Positions 51,468 to 61,200 are shown, counted from the stretch's first letter. The stretch: 64,000 nucleotides of DNA from JAHRAW01 sp965243285 (GCA_965243285.1 OZ251537.1:2418001-2482000); one strand, 5' to 3'. Translations and numbers: made by a program. Notes: generated by a model not told the origin, from the letters alone.

Positions 51468-53733
51468 GCGCATCCCGCATGGCGTGCAGCAAAATCCAGG
51501 CCACGGGAATGCCCACCGCAACCGGTAGCGCAAAAAACTGCACCGCCGGCGTGGCGCTGAACACTAAAATGCCAAACGACAACGAAGTGGTCAGCGCCGA
51601 GGCGAATATGGCTAAAAATGTCGGCGTGGAATGCGAGCCGGATTCGCTGGCGAACACCACATAATCTATGGACAACCCCAATAAGGGAAATATCGCCGCC
51701 AAACTGAATACGGTGACCGGCATGCCGGCCCATGCGACGGCGGCGATGCCGCTCACCGACGCCAGCGCCGGCACCGCAATCAGGCGGATGGCGCGCTTGC
51801 CATAGCGCACATACAGCGCCACAAAAACCGCGCCGGTGGCCAGCAGCAGCGCCCACATTAAATCCACCCGCAGTTGTTGGAAAATGCTCAGTTGGCGCGC
51901 CGTCAGCGATACTACGCTGCACTCGGGGCTGAGTTGACACGCCGCATCCAAGGCTTGCACCGCGTCGCCACGCGCGCGTATCATCGATGCGCACTGCGGT
52001 GGTTCGCATTTTAGCAAGCGACCGCGTTCGATGGAGGCCCATGGTTGTTGCACCACCCAGTCGAGCCTATAGTTTTTATCGGCGCTGGATTGCCAATTCA
52101 AATTAGGCGCTTGGATGGCATGTAAATAATGTTGCAATGCGGTTGCATCCAGGCCATGTTGCGCTGCTTTGAACAAGGCTTGATTGTCGCGTTGTTGTGA
52201 TTCACTCGGTATCAATCGACTGAGCGCTTCGACTTCGCTAAGTTGCTCGGCGCGCAACGATGCCAGCATCGCATGTTCGGATTCTAACAAGATGTCAGCG
52301 GATTCGGCGCGCATCAAATAGATGGCTTGCCTGGCATCCACCTTCAGCAAGTCGCGCACTATGGCATCATCGGCTAACAAGTGATGCGCTTGTTGCCCCA
52401 ATCGAATGGGGTTGTCATCGACATGATATTTAAGCGCTAAACCGGCCAGCGATGCAATCATGATAAGCGCCGCCAAACCCAGCGCCCATTTTTGCGGCAG
52501 CGCGATGCATCGCATTTTGCGCGGCGCCGGCGCGCTGGGATTTCCCGACAACCTCGGCACGATCAGCCAGGTTATAAACCAACTCAACAACAATACCCCG
52601 CAGATAAAAACTGCCGAACGCGCCAACACCTCAATGGCGGTGAAGGTGATCACTAACAAGCCGATGCTGGTGGTCAAAAAACTCATGTTGAGGCCGGCAA
52701 AAATAGTTTTGATGGCGGCGCCGCCGCGCATGCCGGCCCTGACATGAATCCAAAAGTGAAAACTAAAATCGATGCAGATGCCGATGGCGGTGGTCGCCAT
52801 GGTCAAGCCAATCAAATGTGGCAAGCCGATGCTCTCATAAGAAATGACTAAGCCGCCGGCCACCGCTAACAAAATAGCGGTCGCGGAAATCAACAAGGCG
52901 CGCAGCGAACGCGTTACATACCAGAAAAAACCGAGCGTCAACAACACCGCTGTCGCCACCATCCAGCGAATCTCGCCGATGGTTTGTTGTTTAACCGCCG
53001 TGGCGTGCAACGGGATTCCGGCCATATAAAAATTCACATCAAACGCTTCTTGCACCTTATTTTTGGCCGCTAACAGCGCCGCCACCGAGTGGCTGGCTTG
53101 CGCATTGCCCAACTCGCCGGCGGTCAAATTCAGCGCTACCAAGTTGGTCGGCTGGGCGTGCTCGACGCGCACATAAAGACCGTCAAAACGCGTGGCGCCG
53201 GATTTCACCATACGCTCCGAGATAAATTCACCCACTGTACCCAACGGGTCTTCCACTGCGTCGGTGATATTGAGCGGCGGAAATTGCAAAACTTGCGCCA
53301 CCCGCCACTGCAACTGCGCATCATCAGAATCTTGCATGCGGCGGCGGGATGCATCGCCGAGCAAGCGCTCTTTATAGGCGAGCATCGCCTGCACCCGGCG
53401 CTGCAATGAATCGATTTCGGCATCGCCTATTAATCTGCCGGCGATTTTGTCGGTGGCGATGGCGTTGGATAACAATGCCACCATGCTGTCGGTGGCTTCA
53501 TCGGTGTGCGCATGGTCGCGCCCTTGAATAATGATGGCGATGCGATGATGCAAGTCGTTTATTACGCGTTCATCGATGGCATTGATGAGCGGGGCATGGT
53601 CAGCGGCTGGCAGCAGCGCCGCCAAGTCGGATTCAAACACCAACGCATCATGGTGCGCCAACCAGGCAAAGCGCCCGAGCAAACAAAACACCAATGCCGC
53701 GCCTAGCCAAGCGTATTTTTTAGATACCATCAT
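51460..53733 (-). CDS. MMPL/RND-type exporter of the polyene cluster (ApeM-like)
   Basis: Inner-membrane transporter of 757 residues with two repeats of about six membrane segments. The first segment is at 8-25, a periplasmic loop spans about 26-245, a membrane block 245-400, a second loop follows, and the last block is at 620-750 (VDLMWALLLATGAVFVALYV, LAAIFPLLGLSIDYVVFAS). The GLSIDYVVF and GICIDFSFHFWIH motifs are the conserved membrane Asp regions. In aryl-polyene clusters this protein is thought to move the lipid-linked product across the inner membrane. Tight packing with the genes on both sides supports one operon. Confidence 0.87.
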   Translation of the reverse strand: MMVSKKYAWLGAALVFCLLGRFAWLAHHDALVFESDLAALLPAADHAPLINAIDERVINDLHHRIAIIIQGRDHAHTDEATDSMVALLSNAIATDKIAGRLIGDAEIDSLQRRVQAMLAYKERLLGDASRRRMQDSDDAQLQWRVAQVLQFPPLNITDAVEDPLGTVGEFISERMVKSGATRFDGLYVRVEHAQPTNLVALNLTAGELGNAQASHSVAALLAAKNKVQEAFDVNFYMAGIPLHATAVKQQTIGEIRWMVATAVLLTLGFFWYVTRSLRALLISATAILLAVAGGLVISYESIGLPHLIGLTMATTAIGICIDFSFHFWIHVRAGMRGGAAIKTIFAGLNMSFLTTSIGLLVITFTAIEVLARSAVFICGVLLLSWFITWLIVPRLSGNPSAPAPRKMRCIALPQKWALGLAALIMIASLAGLALKYHVDDNPIRLGQQAHHLLADDAIVRDLLKVDARQAIYLMRAESADILLESEHAMLASLRAEQLSEVEALSRLIPSESQQRDNQALFKAAQHGLDATALQHYLHAIQAPNLNWQSSADKNYRLDWVVQQPWASIERGRLLKCEPPQCASMIRARGDAVQALDAACQLSPECSVVSLTARQLSIFQQLRVDLMWALLLATGAVFVALYVRYGKRAIRLIAVPALASVSGIAAVAWAGMPVTVFSLAAIFPLLGLSIDYVVFASESGSHSTPTFLAIFASALTTSLSFGILVFSATPAVQFFALPVAVGIPVAWILLHAMRDAHV

Positions 53734-53761
53734 TGAAATAACATGACATTAACGCTAAGCG

Positions 53762-54370
53762 CTAATCGCAAGCCGCCGCGACCGGCGCAGCGGATAAAAA
53801 CCGGATGGAGATGGCGCGATTATCCCGAGTCGTCATTTGAAATTCATTCACCAATCCATCGAGGCCCAATATTTTCGCCGATTGGATGATTTTTGACATG
53901 CGCTTTTTCGGCGTTAATGCCATGCTGAATTTATCCATGGCGCCGGTGATGGCAAGGTTGAAATGTTTTTCAAGTACGGTTTTTTGCATACTGATTACGG
54001 AAAAAATCAAGCGCGCGATGCGACTATAACGCGGCGTTTTCTGCTCCGTGCCGCCGCTATTTTTAACTTGCGTGCCATCGCTGAAAAAAATCAAGGTATA
54101 GACTGCCGGGCGCTCGAAATTTAATTCGATTTGCCGCCCAGGGGTGAAAGTAAACCGCCCAGCGCTGCCGATGCGCGTGTTTTTTTGCTCGGTGCATTGG
54201 GTAAACCAGCCGCTGGTTTCCCCACGTAGATGTATTTCCGCGCTCAGTTGGGGCAACAGCTCGGCTGCCGAAGCATCGCCAGGCAGCACCGGTGTCGCCG
54301 CAATCAAAAGCGCCGCCGCCATACCCCATCGCCACCACCATGACCGTCGCCAAGCCCAGATGATTTTCAT
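53762..54370 (-). CDS. LolA-like outer-membrane lipoprotein carrier homologue (ApeL-like)
   Basis: Periplasmic protein of about 202 residues. A signal peptide follows a Trp-rich N-terminus (GMAAALLIAATPVLPGDASA). The body is LolA-like: SGWFTQCTEQKNTRIGSAGR, then GRFTFTPGRQIELNFERPAV and NEFQMTTRDNRAISIRF. It probably carries the polyene lipid through the periplasm with the MMPL exporter. The start at 54370 overlaps the thioesterase stop (ATGA). Confidence 0.78.
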   Translation of the reverse strand: MKIIWAWRRSWWWRWGMAAALLIAATPVLPGDASAAELLPQLSAEIHLRGETSGWFTQCTEQKNTRIGSAGRFTFTPGRQIELNFERPAVYTLIFFSDGTQVKNSGGTEQKTPRYSRIARLIFSVISMQKTVLEKHFNLAITGAMDKFSMALTPKKRMSKIIQSAKILGLDGLVNEFQMTTRDNRAISIRFLSAAPVAAACD

Positions 54371-54828
54371 GTCGTGGCGGCGCCGCGTTGCCATGCGTTA
54401 ATTTTTTCACGCAACACATCCGGGCAGCCAAACACTAACGCTTGAGTTTTTATATTCACCGGCGCTTGCGTGGTTTGCCCGCGCGTCACTACCCGCTGGC
54501 TGCTTTTATCGATAACTAAATATTTGATTAGCAATCGTATTTCCCACTCGGCGATGATGGCGGCGATTGCTAATTGCGCGCCGTAGGCGAGCGACGCAAT
54601 AAACCGCGACCTCACATCCACCACCGGCCAAACATACCCCGAGGCTTGCATCTGCGGATAGTCATAATCGATCATGCGCAGCGCCGCGCAACGCGCCAAT
54701 TCAAAATACTTAAGATAATGCCCATGCCATACCACATGCGCGGCATCGATGTCGTGAAACGGCACCTCCACATCGACCCAGCCTACGGCTAGGCCGCGAT
54801 ATTTATCGAGTTCGGGGTGCTTTATCAT
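54367..54828 (-). CDS. hotdog-fold thioesterase of the polyene cluster (ApeK-like)
   Basis: Cytoplasmic 4-hydroxybenzoyl-CoA-thioesterase-type protein of 153 residues. The active-site segment VEVPFHDIDAAHVVWHGHYLKYFELAR (about 21-47) contains the conserved Asp of the family. It overlaps the upstream acyltransferase by 26 bases. A proofreading or release function for acyl-ACP intermediates is inferred from the cluster. Confidence 0.85.
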   Translation of the reverse strand: MIKHPELDKYRGLAVGWVDVEVPFHDIDAAHVVWHGHYLKYFELARCAALRMIDYDYPQMQASGYVWPVVDVRSRFIASLAYGAQLAIAAIIAEWEIRLLIKYLVIDKSSQRVVTRGQTTQAPVNIKTQALVFGCPDVLREKINAWQRGAATT

Positions 54829-55762
54829 TTAATTTTTCGGCCCAAAAATCAAAAAAGTTATACCATTGAAATGGATACTGCAAACATTCGCGTTCTAATC
54901 GAGTGGCGAATTGTTGCGCATAGCGCTTGATTGCCGCTTGCCGCTCTTGTCGCGGCAGCGCCACTTGCTGCGCGAAGCGGTCGAATTTAATGATGCAGGT
55001 ATTGCCTTTTTGCAACGCAAATAAACTATAAACCGGGACTTTTAGAAGGTGCGCAAGAATGTACGGCCCGGCTGGAAACAGCGCCTGTTCGCCTAAAAAA
55101 TTAACCGACGCGCTATTTTTGGGGGTGGCGTGGGTGATGCGGTCGGCGGCAATGATGACCACCTCGCCATCGGCGACGCGCTCCGTCAGCAAAGTTACTT
55201 CGATGGGCGTTAGCGCGTGCGGGGCGAGGAATCTGATTTGCGCCGACTCGAATATTTTGTCGCGAAACTGATTATAGGTGCGGCTTCCGCTGCTATCTAA
55301 CACGATGGTGAAGCGCTTGTCGGGGGTTTTTTCGCTGCGCGCGATGGAGAGGTCGAAATTACCGAGATGCGAGACCAAAAACACCGCGCCGCAGCGTTTA
55401 TCCAGCAATACGCGGTGCAACGCCTCCAGCCCTTCGACTTGATAATGAACATCGCCCGTTCCCGCAGACCAAGCGTACATGCGGTCCACCATAGATCTAG
55501 AAAATGCCAAAATATGCCGAAACGCCAGCCAACCCAACGGCCCGCGCGGTGCATTAGCCGACATGCTGGCGGCGGCGAAGCGTCGCAAGCGCCGCCAGTA
55601 GCCCATGGAAAATCGCCGCGCGCTGGGCGATGATAAAAAGTAATACAGCGCGACCGGCACCAGCAATATTTTGATAAATTTCGGGCCGGTGAATTTCATC
55701 ACCCTTAACAAAAATGCCATGCCTATTTTGCGGGCGCGTTGTGATGTCGGCGCCGGCTTCAT
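54803..55762 (-). CDS. LpxL-like acyltransferase of the polyene cluster
   Basis: Membrane-associated acyltransferase of 319 residues with hydrophobic N-terminal region (ILLVPVALYYFL). The HX4(D/E)-type motif is SHLGNFDLS (near 133). It is distantly related to lipid A late acyltransferases. In many aryl-polyene clusters this activity is fused to a glycosyltransferase (ApeJ), while here the two are separate overlapping genes (ATGA junction). It may attach the polyene or a fatty acyl chain to the lipid anchor. Confidence 0.8.
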   Translation of the reverse strand: MKPAPTSQRARKIGMAFLLRVMKFTGPKFIKILLVPVALYYFLSSPSARRFSMGYWRRLRRFAAASMSANAPRGPLGWLAFRHILAFSRSMVDRMYAWSAGTGDVHYQVEGLEALHRVLLDKRCGAVFLVSHLGNFDLSIARSEKTPDKRFTIVLDSSGSRTYNQFRDKIFESAQIRFLAPHALTPIEVTLLTERVADGEVVIIAADRITHATPKNSASVNFLGEQALFPAGPYILAHLLKVPVYSLFALQKGNTCIIKFDRFAQQVALPRQERQAAIKRYAQQFATRLERECLQYPFQWYNFFDFWAEKLNDKAPRTR

Positions 55763-56535
55763 GGGGTGGTTTTTTTGGATTGAGCATGGTTTGGATTAAG
55801 ACGCGCGCGCAGTCGTGTCGATAACCACCTCGGCGCGCGCCGCAGCATGCCGAAAAACAAGCGCGTATGCATGGCGGTTATCAGCATATTGTCTGCCCCG
55901 AGGCGAAAATTAGAACGCCCGCGCTTAGGATAAGACACCGCGACCGGCATATTGATGATCGGCATGCCATTCCAGCACGCGCGCACGCACAACTCCGGGT
56001 CGAAATTCATGCGCCGGCCGATGTTTGAATTATCGATAATTTTTAATATGGGCGCAATGGGATAGATTCTAAAGCCGCACATGGAATCGCGAATCGACCA
56101 TGACCAGGTGTTGATATAAACCCAAACATGGGTAAGCCAGCGCCCCAGCCGCCGGCTCAGCGGCCGCGATTCATCATAGCGCGGACAGCCGAGAATCAAG
56201 GCCTGCGGTCGTTCTCGGGCAACGCGAATAAATTCCGCGAGGCCGGAGATGTCGTGCTGCCCATCGGCGTCAATTTGGAAAGCGTGGCTGTGGCCGCAGC
56301 GCAGCGCCTCGCGCAAGCCATCGATGACCGCCGCCCCCTTGCCGCCATTTTTTATCCGATGTATCAATTTAATGCGCGCCTGCCGACATGCATGTTCAAT
56401 CAGGCGGCGCTGTGGTGGCGGATTGCCGTCGCACACCACGAGCGCCGGGATTTCAAATGGAGCGAGGCGCGCCAGGGTAGCGCGCAACATTTCTCCATGC
56501 TGAAAAACCGGCATGATGATAACGATATCAAACAT
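55759..56535 (-). CDS. GT2 family glycosyltransferase of the polyene cluster
   Basis: Cytoplasmic or membrane-associated glycosyltransferase of 258 residues. The GT-A motif is QIDADGQHD (near residues 92-100), with IIMPVFQHGEMLRATLARL at the start and GFRIYPI further on. Together with the next gene it corresponds to the split halves of ApeJ. It probably glycosylates the lipid carrier or the aryl head. It overlaps the AMP-ligase gene by 8 bases. Confidence 0.82.
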   Translation of the reverse strand: MFDIVIIMPVFQHGEMLRATLARLAPFEIPALVVCDGNPPPQRRLIEHACRQARIKLIHRIKNGGKGAAVIDGLREALRCGHSHAFQIDADGQHDISGLAEFIRVARERPQALILGCPRYDESRPLSRRLGRWLTHVWVYINTWSWSIRDSMCGFRIYPIAPILKIIDNSNIGRRMNFDPELCVRACWNGMPIINMPVAVSYPKRGRSNFRLGADNMLITAMHTRLFFGMLRRAPRWLSTRLRARLNPNHAQSKKTTP

Positions 56536-58366
56536 CGACCGTTTCGGTTTTCAATGGAATTTGACCGCTCGAAAATTTTCTCGCCGACGCGTTTTGATAT
56601 AAAAATTCGACGCCAGTTGCGCCGCGCTTCAGTGTTAGCGTCAGTTTATCGCCCGGCATCACCGGGTGGGAAAATTTTAGGCGGTTAATCTTGGCCTGAT
56701 TCATCGGCAGTTTCCAGTGTTCATCGATAAAATGATAAACCCAATGCAGCAACACCACGCCGGGCACAATGGGTTTGTTGTCAAAATGTCCGCGCAAAAA
56801 TCTAAGCTCCATGGGAATGCTCAGCGAAAGCATCAATGCGTCATGATCGCCCGCGACATCGCCGACCAACGGCAGTTCAGGGAAAACCGGCTCGGCTAGC
56901 AATTCATGCAAAACTTGTCGCGGAATTTTGCCCATTTCATTGCCCGGCATGCGCTCTAGATAACGAATGTTGCGCGGCCTCAACACCGGGTCTACAAACT
57001 GGGAGATATGCGTCTTGATCAGTAAATCAGTCGCATATTTTCCAGATGCGCGATAGCAGGATTCGCCGGCGGGCGACAAAACCACGCCGCATAGCAACGC
57101 TTCCTTGCCATTGGCCGCCCATGGCAACACGGCGGCCTCGCCGACCAACTCGCATCCCTCGACTATTGCAACTAGGTTGGGCAACGAGGCGCGCTTGCCT
57201 TCTATCTTGCAGATTTGGTCGCTGCGGCCGAGCAGTTCGAAGCGCTCGTGGTCGATGAAGGCCACCGCATCGCCAGTTATAACGGGCGCATCCATTGAGC
57301 CGCCGGCATGCCCGCCCCACACCGATAAATCGCCGCTTTTGGCCTCTGGGTTGGCATCGAATGGGGTGTCGAATTTGGATTCTGGTGTAGCCTCGCCCAC
57401 CACCGCCGCCTCCAAACCCGGCAATAATTGCCACCAATTAGTCTGATTTTCATGTTGATGTTTACAATGCTGGCGAGTCGCCACGGCGCCGCTTTCGGTG
57501 CTGCCGAATATTTCCGTAATCGGGCAGTCGAATAAATCGATGATACGCCTTGCATTGGCGTTAGTGAGTTTACCGCCGGCGCAAAAAACTTGTGTGATGG
57601 GAAGCGGTCGATTGTCCTTGGACAGAGACTCGGATTCCGCCAGGGCGTGAATCTGCTTGCTCTGCCGCCCGATGGTCGGGCTGGTGACCACGACCAGCTC
57701 GTTCATCGCGCACTTAGAGGCCAACGTTATCGGCTCGAGAACGCCCAATAACCCTGCATTGCGCGGCAAATAAAAACCGGCGCGCGCCAGCAACGGCAAC
57801 AGATACGCGAAAGTCAGCCCATAGATGTGAAGATGCGACACTAATGGAATAAATAATGCGCCCGCCGCCGGGCGCCACTTGCGATTAAAACTGTCCGCTT
57901 CAAGATAAAGTTGCTCGGCGCTTTTGACGATCATTTTAGGCGCCCCGGACGAACCGGAAGTAAAAAAAGTCGCCTGCCCCCACTCGCGCTGTGCGGTGAT
58001 GGGCTTGTCGGGCGCAGCATCTTCGGCATCGTGCAACACTGCTTTAATATCCATGGAGTTTGGAAATTTCGGGTTGAATCCCAGCAGTCCGACGCCGGGC
58101 TTCAACAACGCTTCGATGGTTGCCTGGTTGCTGTTGCTTGGAATCAAGACATTGCGGCCGGTGGACAACAACGCAAACATCGCGCAGATGAAGCGAAAGC
58201 CATCATTGTCGTGCAATATCCAGTCTCGGCATTCTTTGTTTTCAATGGCCTCTTGTAAAATATGTATCCGCCGCCGAAATTGCGCCATGGAAAAATCGCG
58301 CCCGGCCTGTTGGCAAACCCATCGAGCGCCGTCATCATTGAGTATGTCCAGCCACTTAGCGGTCAT
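56528..58366 (-). CDS. AMP-ligase fused to hotdog dehydratase (ApeH-ApeI-like)
   Basis: Two-domain protein of 612 residues. Residues about 1-480 are an acyl/aryl-AMP ligase: P-loop-like FFTSGSSGAPKMIVKS (near 131-146), EIFGSTESGAVATRQ (near 286-300) and the hinge DQICKIEGKRASL (near 381). Residues about 490-612 are a hotdog dehydratase-like domain with FLRGHFDNKPIVPGVVLLHW (near 527-546), as in FabZ-like ApeI. It likely activates the aromatic starter (such as 4-hydroxybenzoate) and dehydrates chain intermediates. In described clusters the two activities are usually on separate proteins. Confidence 0.83.
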   Translation of the reverse strand: MTAKWLDILNDDGARWVCQQAGRDFSMAQFRRRIHILQEAIENKECRDWILHDNDGFRFICAMFALLSTGRNVLIPSNSNQATIEALLKPGVGLLGFNPKFPNSMDIKAVLHDAEDAAPDKPITAQREWGQATFFTSGSSGAPKMIVKSAEQLYLEADSFNRKWRPAAGALFIPLVSHLHIYGLTFAYLLPLLARAGFYLPRNAGLLGVLEPITLASKCAMNELVVVTSPTIGRQSKQIHALAESESLSKDNRPLPITQVFCAGGKLTNANARRIIDLFDCPITEIFGSTESGAVATRQHCKHQHENQTNWWQLLPGLEAAVVGEATPESKFDTPFDANPEAKSGDLSVWGGHAGGSMDAPVITGDAVAFIDHERFELLGRSDQICKIEGKRASLPNLVAIVEGCELVGEAAVLPWAANGKEALLCGVVLSPAGESCYRASGKYATDLLIKTHISQFVDPVLRPRNIRYLERMPGNEMGKIPRQVLHELLAEPVFPELPLVGDVAGDHDALMLSLSIPMELRFLRGHFDNKPIVPGVVLLHWVYHFIDEHWKLPMNQAKINRLKFSHPVMPGDKLTLTLKRGATGVEFLYQNASARKFSSGQIPLKTETVDV

Positions 58367-58367
58367 A

Positions 58368-58964
58368 TTAACCGCCGATCGCGTCGCTGCCGCGCATCTT
58401 TTTCTTTATCATGGGGCGCAACAAGCGCTCGCCGCCGAGCAAAACAGCCATGATTAAATAGGCGATGAATCCATTGTAGAGCGTCCATGGGTCGATCATT
58501 TGGCGGCTCGCTAACAACGCCGAGATTGATGCGTTGAATAAAAACACCAGACACCAAATTTTGGTCACATAGGCGGTGTACTTGATGCCGATGGAATCCA
58601 ATGGCTGCTGCTCAATTTTTTCGGCGAGGCCTTGGATAAAATTGGTCGGCGTCGATAAACTGGAATAAAAAATTAGCAACAACATTAAATTCACCGCCGT
58701 GGGGTAATACAAACCGGCGCCCGGACCGAGCGTGAAAATCAACCCGCCGAGGGCGATGGGCATAAGCGCCAGCAACCCATCGACCACGCTGGGGCGGCGC
58801 GCAAATAACATGGCTGCCGCCCGAAGCCCGCCGATGGCGGCCAAATACAACGCCAGCGCCACTGGCCGATGCCAGCCGCCCAACCACAGATAAAACGGGA
58901 AGCCGATGGTTAAGATGACGCTTGCCGACTCAATCCATTTGGGCCATTTGTGAAATTTAATCAC
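58368..58964 (-). CDS. COG4648-type membrane protein of the polyene cluster (ApeG-like)
   Basis: Integral membrane protein of 198 residues with about five hydrophobic segments (SASVILTIGFPFYLWLGGW, PVALALYLAAIGGLRAAAML, VDGLLALMPIALGGLIFTL, VNLMLLLIFYSSLS and the C-terminal WTLYNGFIAYLIMAVLLGG). Its function is not known, but it is a regular member of aryl-polyene clusters. GTG at 58964 directly after the ACP stop is the likely start. It is followed two bases later by the AMP-ligase gene. Confidence 0.75.
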   Translation of the reverse strand: MIKFHKWPKWIESASVILTIGFPFYLWLGGWHRPVALALYLAAIGGLRAAAMLFARRPSVVDGLLALMPIALGGLIFTLGPGAGLYYPTAVNLMLLLIFYSSLSTPTNFIQGLAEKIEQQPLDSIGIKYTAYVTKIWCLVFLFNASISALLASRQMIDPWTLYNGFIAYLIMAVLLGGERLLRPMIKKKMRGSDAIGG

Positions 58965-59207
58965 TCAGCCGAGTTGTTTTTGTACTTCGTCGATGACATC
59001 GCCCACGGTGCGTACATTTTTGAAATCATCCGGGCTCATGCGCTTGCCGGTTAGTTTCACTATCCAGGCCATTAAATCCACCGCATCGATGCTGTCTAAA
59101 TCCAAATCCTCATACAACAACGCCTCATAGGTGACGCGCTCGCGCTCGATATCGAATTCGCTCTCTAGCAAATCTTGCAGTTTTTCGAGCATCTGGTTTT
59201 TATCCAT
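58965..59207 (-). CDS. acyl carrier protein 2 (ApeF-like)
   Basis: Acyl carrier protein of 80 residues. The phosphopantetheine Ser lies in DLDLDSIDAVDLMAWI (near residue 39). It is acidic, as expected. It is the second of two tandem ACP genes, three bases after the first. The PPTase encoded upstream in the same operon should convert it to the holo form. Confidence 0.92.
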   Translation of the reverse strand: MDKNQMLEKLQDLLESEFDIERERVTYEALLYEDLDLDSIDAVDLMAWIVKLTGKRMSPDDFKNVRTVGDVIDEVQKQLG

Positions 59208-59210
59208 GGA

Positions 59211-59504
59211 TTAACCTCCGGCGCTGGTGGATTGTTCATCGACGGCGCGTTCGACGAAGCGCGCCAGAGATTCCACCGAGTTAAAGTGTTGTTCGTTCTC
59301 TTCGCTCTGTGATTTGAGTTTGATGCGATAGCGCTTGCTGATGGCGGCGCCGATTTCTAACGCATCGATGGAATCAAGCCCCAAACCGTCGCCGAATAGG
59401 GGCGCGGATGGGTCGATGTTCGCGGCTTCCACATCCGCCAGGTTCAGGGAATCGACAATCAAATTCGCTATTTCACTTTGTAACTCTACGACTGACTTAC
59501 TCAT
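59211..59504 (-). CDS. acyl carrier protein 1 (ApeE-like)
   Basis: Acyl carrier protein of 97 residues. The attachment site is GLGLDSIDALEIGAAI (Ser near residue 45). It has a longer N- and C-terminus than housekeeping ACP. Two dissimilar ACPs in tandem are a hallmark of aryl-polyene synthesis, where they have different roles in priming and elongation. Confidence 0.92.
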   Translation of the reverse strand: MSKSVVELQSEIANLIVDSLNLADVEAANIDPSAPLFGDGLGLDSIDALEIGAAISKRYRIKLKSQSEENEQHFNSVESLARFVERAVDEQSTSAGG

Positions 59505-59548
59505 AGGGAATGGCTCATTTAGAGGTGAGGAGTTTGGGAGATGACGCC

Positions 59549-60472
59549 TTAGGGGTGTTTGGTATTTTGCGCCGCGACGGCGAAATTTACGGCCGCGATT
59601 TTAGCCGAAAATACCGCCGACGACATGGACGGCACGACGATTTTGCCATCGGCCACTACTGACGCCGCTGCGGTTATCGCGCCGCCATCGCGCAAGGCAC
59701 CGTCCATGGTGGTGTACCAACCGCTAAGCCATTTGGTCAGCCGGCGCGCTTTTAGCGGTGGCGCCAGATTAGCGCAAGAGCGGCAAGCGGTGAGATCAAA
59801 TTCATCCAACGCCGTAAAACGATAGGTGATTTTTCGCGCTGGGATTGCATACCATGGGTCTTGGCGCCCAAAGGCCGGCGGCGCGCAAGCAATATGCACC
59901 GGCCGCACGCGGCAATTTGCGCGCAGCATCACATAGGCCGCGCCGCGACGGAAGCCATCACCCGGGCTGGCGTTGCGGGTGCCCTGCGGGAAAATAATGA
60001 GCGATTCACCGCGCTCAATACTGGCCACGCAGGCGTCGATAAATTCCTCGCCGCTGCTATTTGGAATGTAATCAGCAAAATAAACTTGCAGCGCCAAAAA
60101 TGGGTTTTTCAACAATGCCTTTTTGATCACGCAGTTGGCGTGCGGGATACTGCCGAGCAGAAACACCACATCAAGCAGCGAGGGATGATTGGCGATGATC
60201 AACTGCCCTGGATATTTCAACCGCTGCGCGTCGATAAAGGACACCGCAAATATGCCCACCGCCACGCCGCAGCGGGTGAAGGCCGCAAACGCTAGACGAT
60301 TGATGGCGCGTACTCGCCGCGCGCGCTGCCGCCTCGGCGCCAGCGCCGCCACCGGCAACACCACCAACAGCGCCACCGCCACCGCGCCTAATCCAAAACC
60401 AACATACAACAACGCGGTGGCAATCAACCGCCGCACGCGGTCTGGCGACCACCCGCTGGGCGCATTAGTCAT
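59549..60472 (-). CDS. 1-acyl-glycerol-3-phosphate-type acyltransferase (ApeD-like)
   Basis: Inner-membrane acyltransferase of 307 residues with one N-terminal membrane segment (ALLYVGFGLGAVAVALLVVL). The PlsC motifs NHPSLLDVVFL (HX4D near 93) and FPQGTRN (near 160) are present. The start at 60472 overlaps the preceding gene stop by 8 bases; a start at 60496 is less likely. It presumably places the polyene acid on a glycerolipid-like acceptor. The C-terminal 30 residues are Ala/Val-rich. Confidence 0.83.
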   Translation of the reverse strand: MTNAPSGWSPDRVRRLIATALLYVGFGLGAVAVALLVVLPVAALAPRRQRARRVRAINRLAFAAFTRCGVAVGIFAVSFIDAQRLKYPGQLIIANHPSLLDVVFLLGSIPHANCVIKKALLKNPFLALQVYFADYIPNSSGEEFIDACVASIERGESLIIFPQGTRNASPGDGFRRGAAYVMLRANCRVRPVHIACAPPAFGRQDPWYAIPARKITYRFTALDEFDLTACRSCANLAPPLKARRLTKWLSGWYTTMDGALRDGGAITAAASVVADGKIVVPSMSSAVFSAKIAAVNFAVAAQNTKHP

Positions 60473-61199
60473 GATATTGATATTCCCAAAAGCCATCGCG
60501 CGCCTGGGTTGTAGTCAACCAGGCACGGATAAACGGCAGGCATGAGCCGGCCTCCGCCACCGCTTCGGCTGCCTTTGGGTGGCGGCGCAAGGTATGACGC
60601 GGCGCGGCGGCGGTGGCGGCGGTCAGCACGAAGGCGGCCACATAGGGCGACCATGGTTGGGCGATGAGGAGTTGGTAATCGGGCGGAATTTCGGACTCAT
60701 AAGCCACCACCAATACCGGGCGCTCGGGGTGCGCGCTAAGGCAGATGGTGGCTTCCGCCAACGCTAAGGCGAAGCCATCGCGCACCGAACTATAGGCGCC
60801 GTTTATGCCGTGATAGCCGGCGAACATGCTGATGAGGCTGGAGAAACGATTGTGCACCGAATAGGCGAACGCGGTGGGCGATATATCTTCGCGGGCGCGC
60901 AAACCTTGCAACAGCGTGTGCATGGCCGGTAAATCGCCATGGCGGGAGGTGCAAATCACCGCCGGCTCGGTGGCCAACAGCGGCAGGCACTGTTCGCACG
61001 CCGCCATCACGCAGCACCCAATGGTATCTAGACGGCGCGCCATGCGGCTGGGGATGGCGGTCAAAGCCGGCCGCGGCAGGCGAGGCTCGATGGCGCGCTC
61101 ATGGCACGCCCACCGCTGCCAATCGGCTGGCGAGGTGAGGCCGCCGGCGATACCATGCCAGCCGGTGATGGCGAAATCCGCGTATGGGATGGATTGCAC
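60465..61199 (-). CDS. beta-ketoacyl synthase chain-length factor (ApeC-like)
   Basis: Protein of 244 residues matching the ketoacyl-synthase chain-length factor type (YADFAITGWHGIAGG, VICTSRHGDLPAMHTLLQ, and SPTAFAYSVHNRFSS). The active-site Cys of the ketosynthase is absent, so it should act as a non-catalytic partner that sets chain length. It begins one base after the PPTase stop. Confidence 0.87.
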   Translation of the reverse strand: MQSIPYADFAITGWHGIAGGLTSPADWQRWACHERAIEPRLPRPALTAIPSRMARRLDTIGCCVMAACEQCLPLLATEPAVICTSRHGDLPAMHTLLQGLRAREDISPTAFAYSVHNRFSSLISMFAGYHGINGAYSSVRDGFALALAEATICLSAHPERPVLVVAYESEIPPDYQLLIAQPWSPYVAAFVLTAATAAAPRHTLRRHPKAAEAVAEAGSCLPFIRAWLTTTQARDGFWEYQYHD

Positions 61200-61200
61200 G

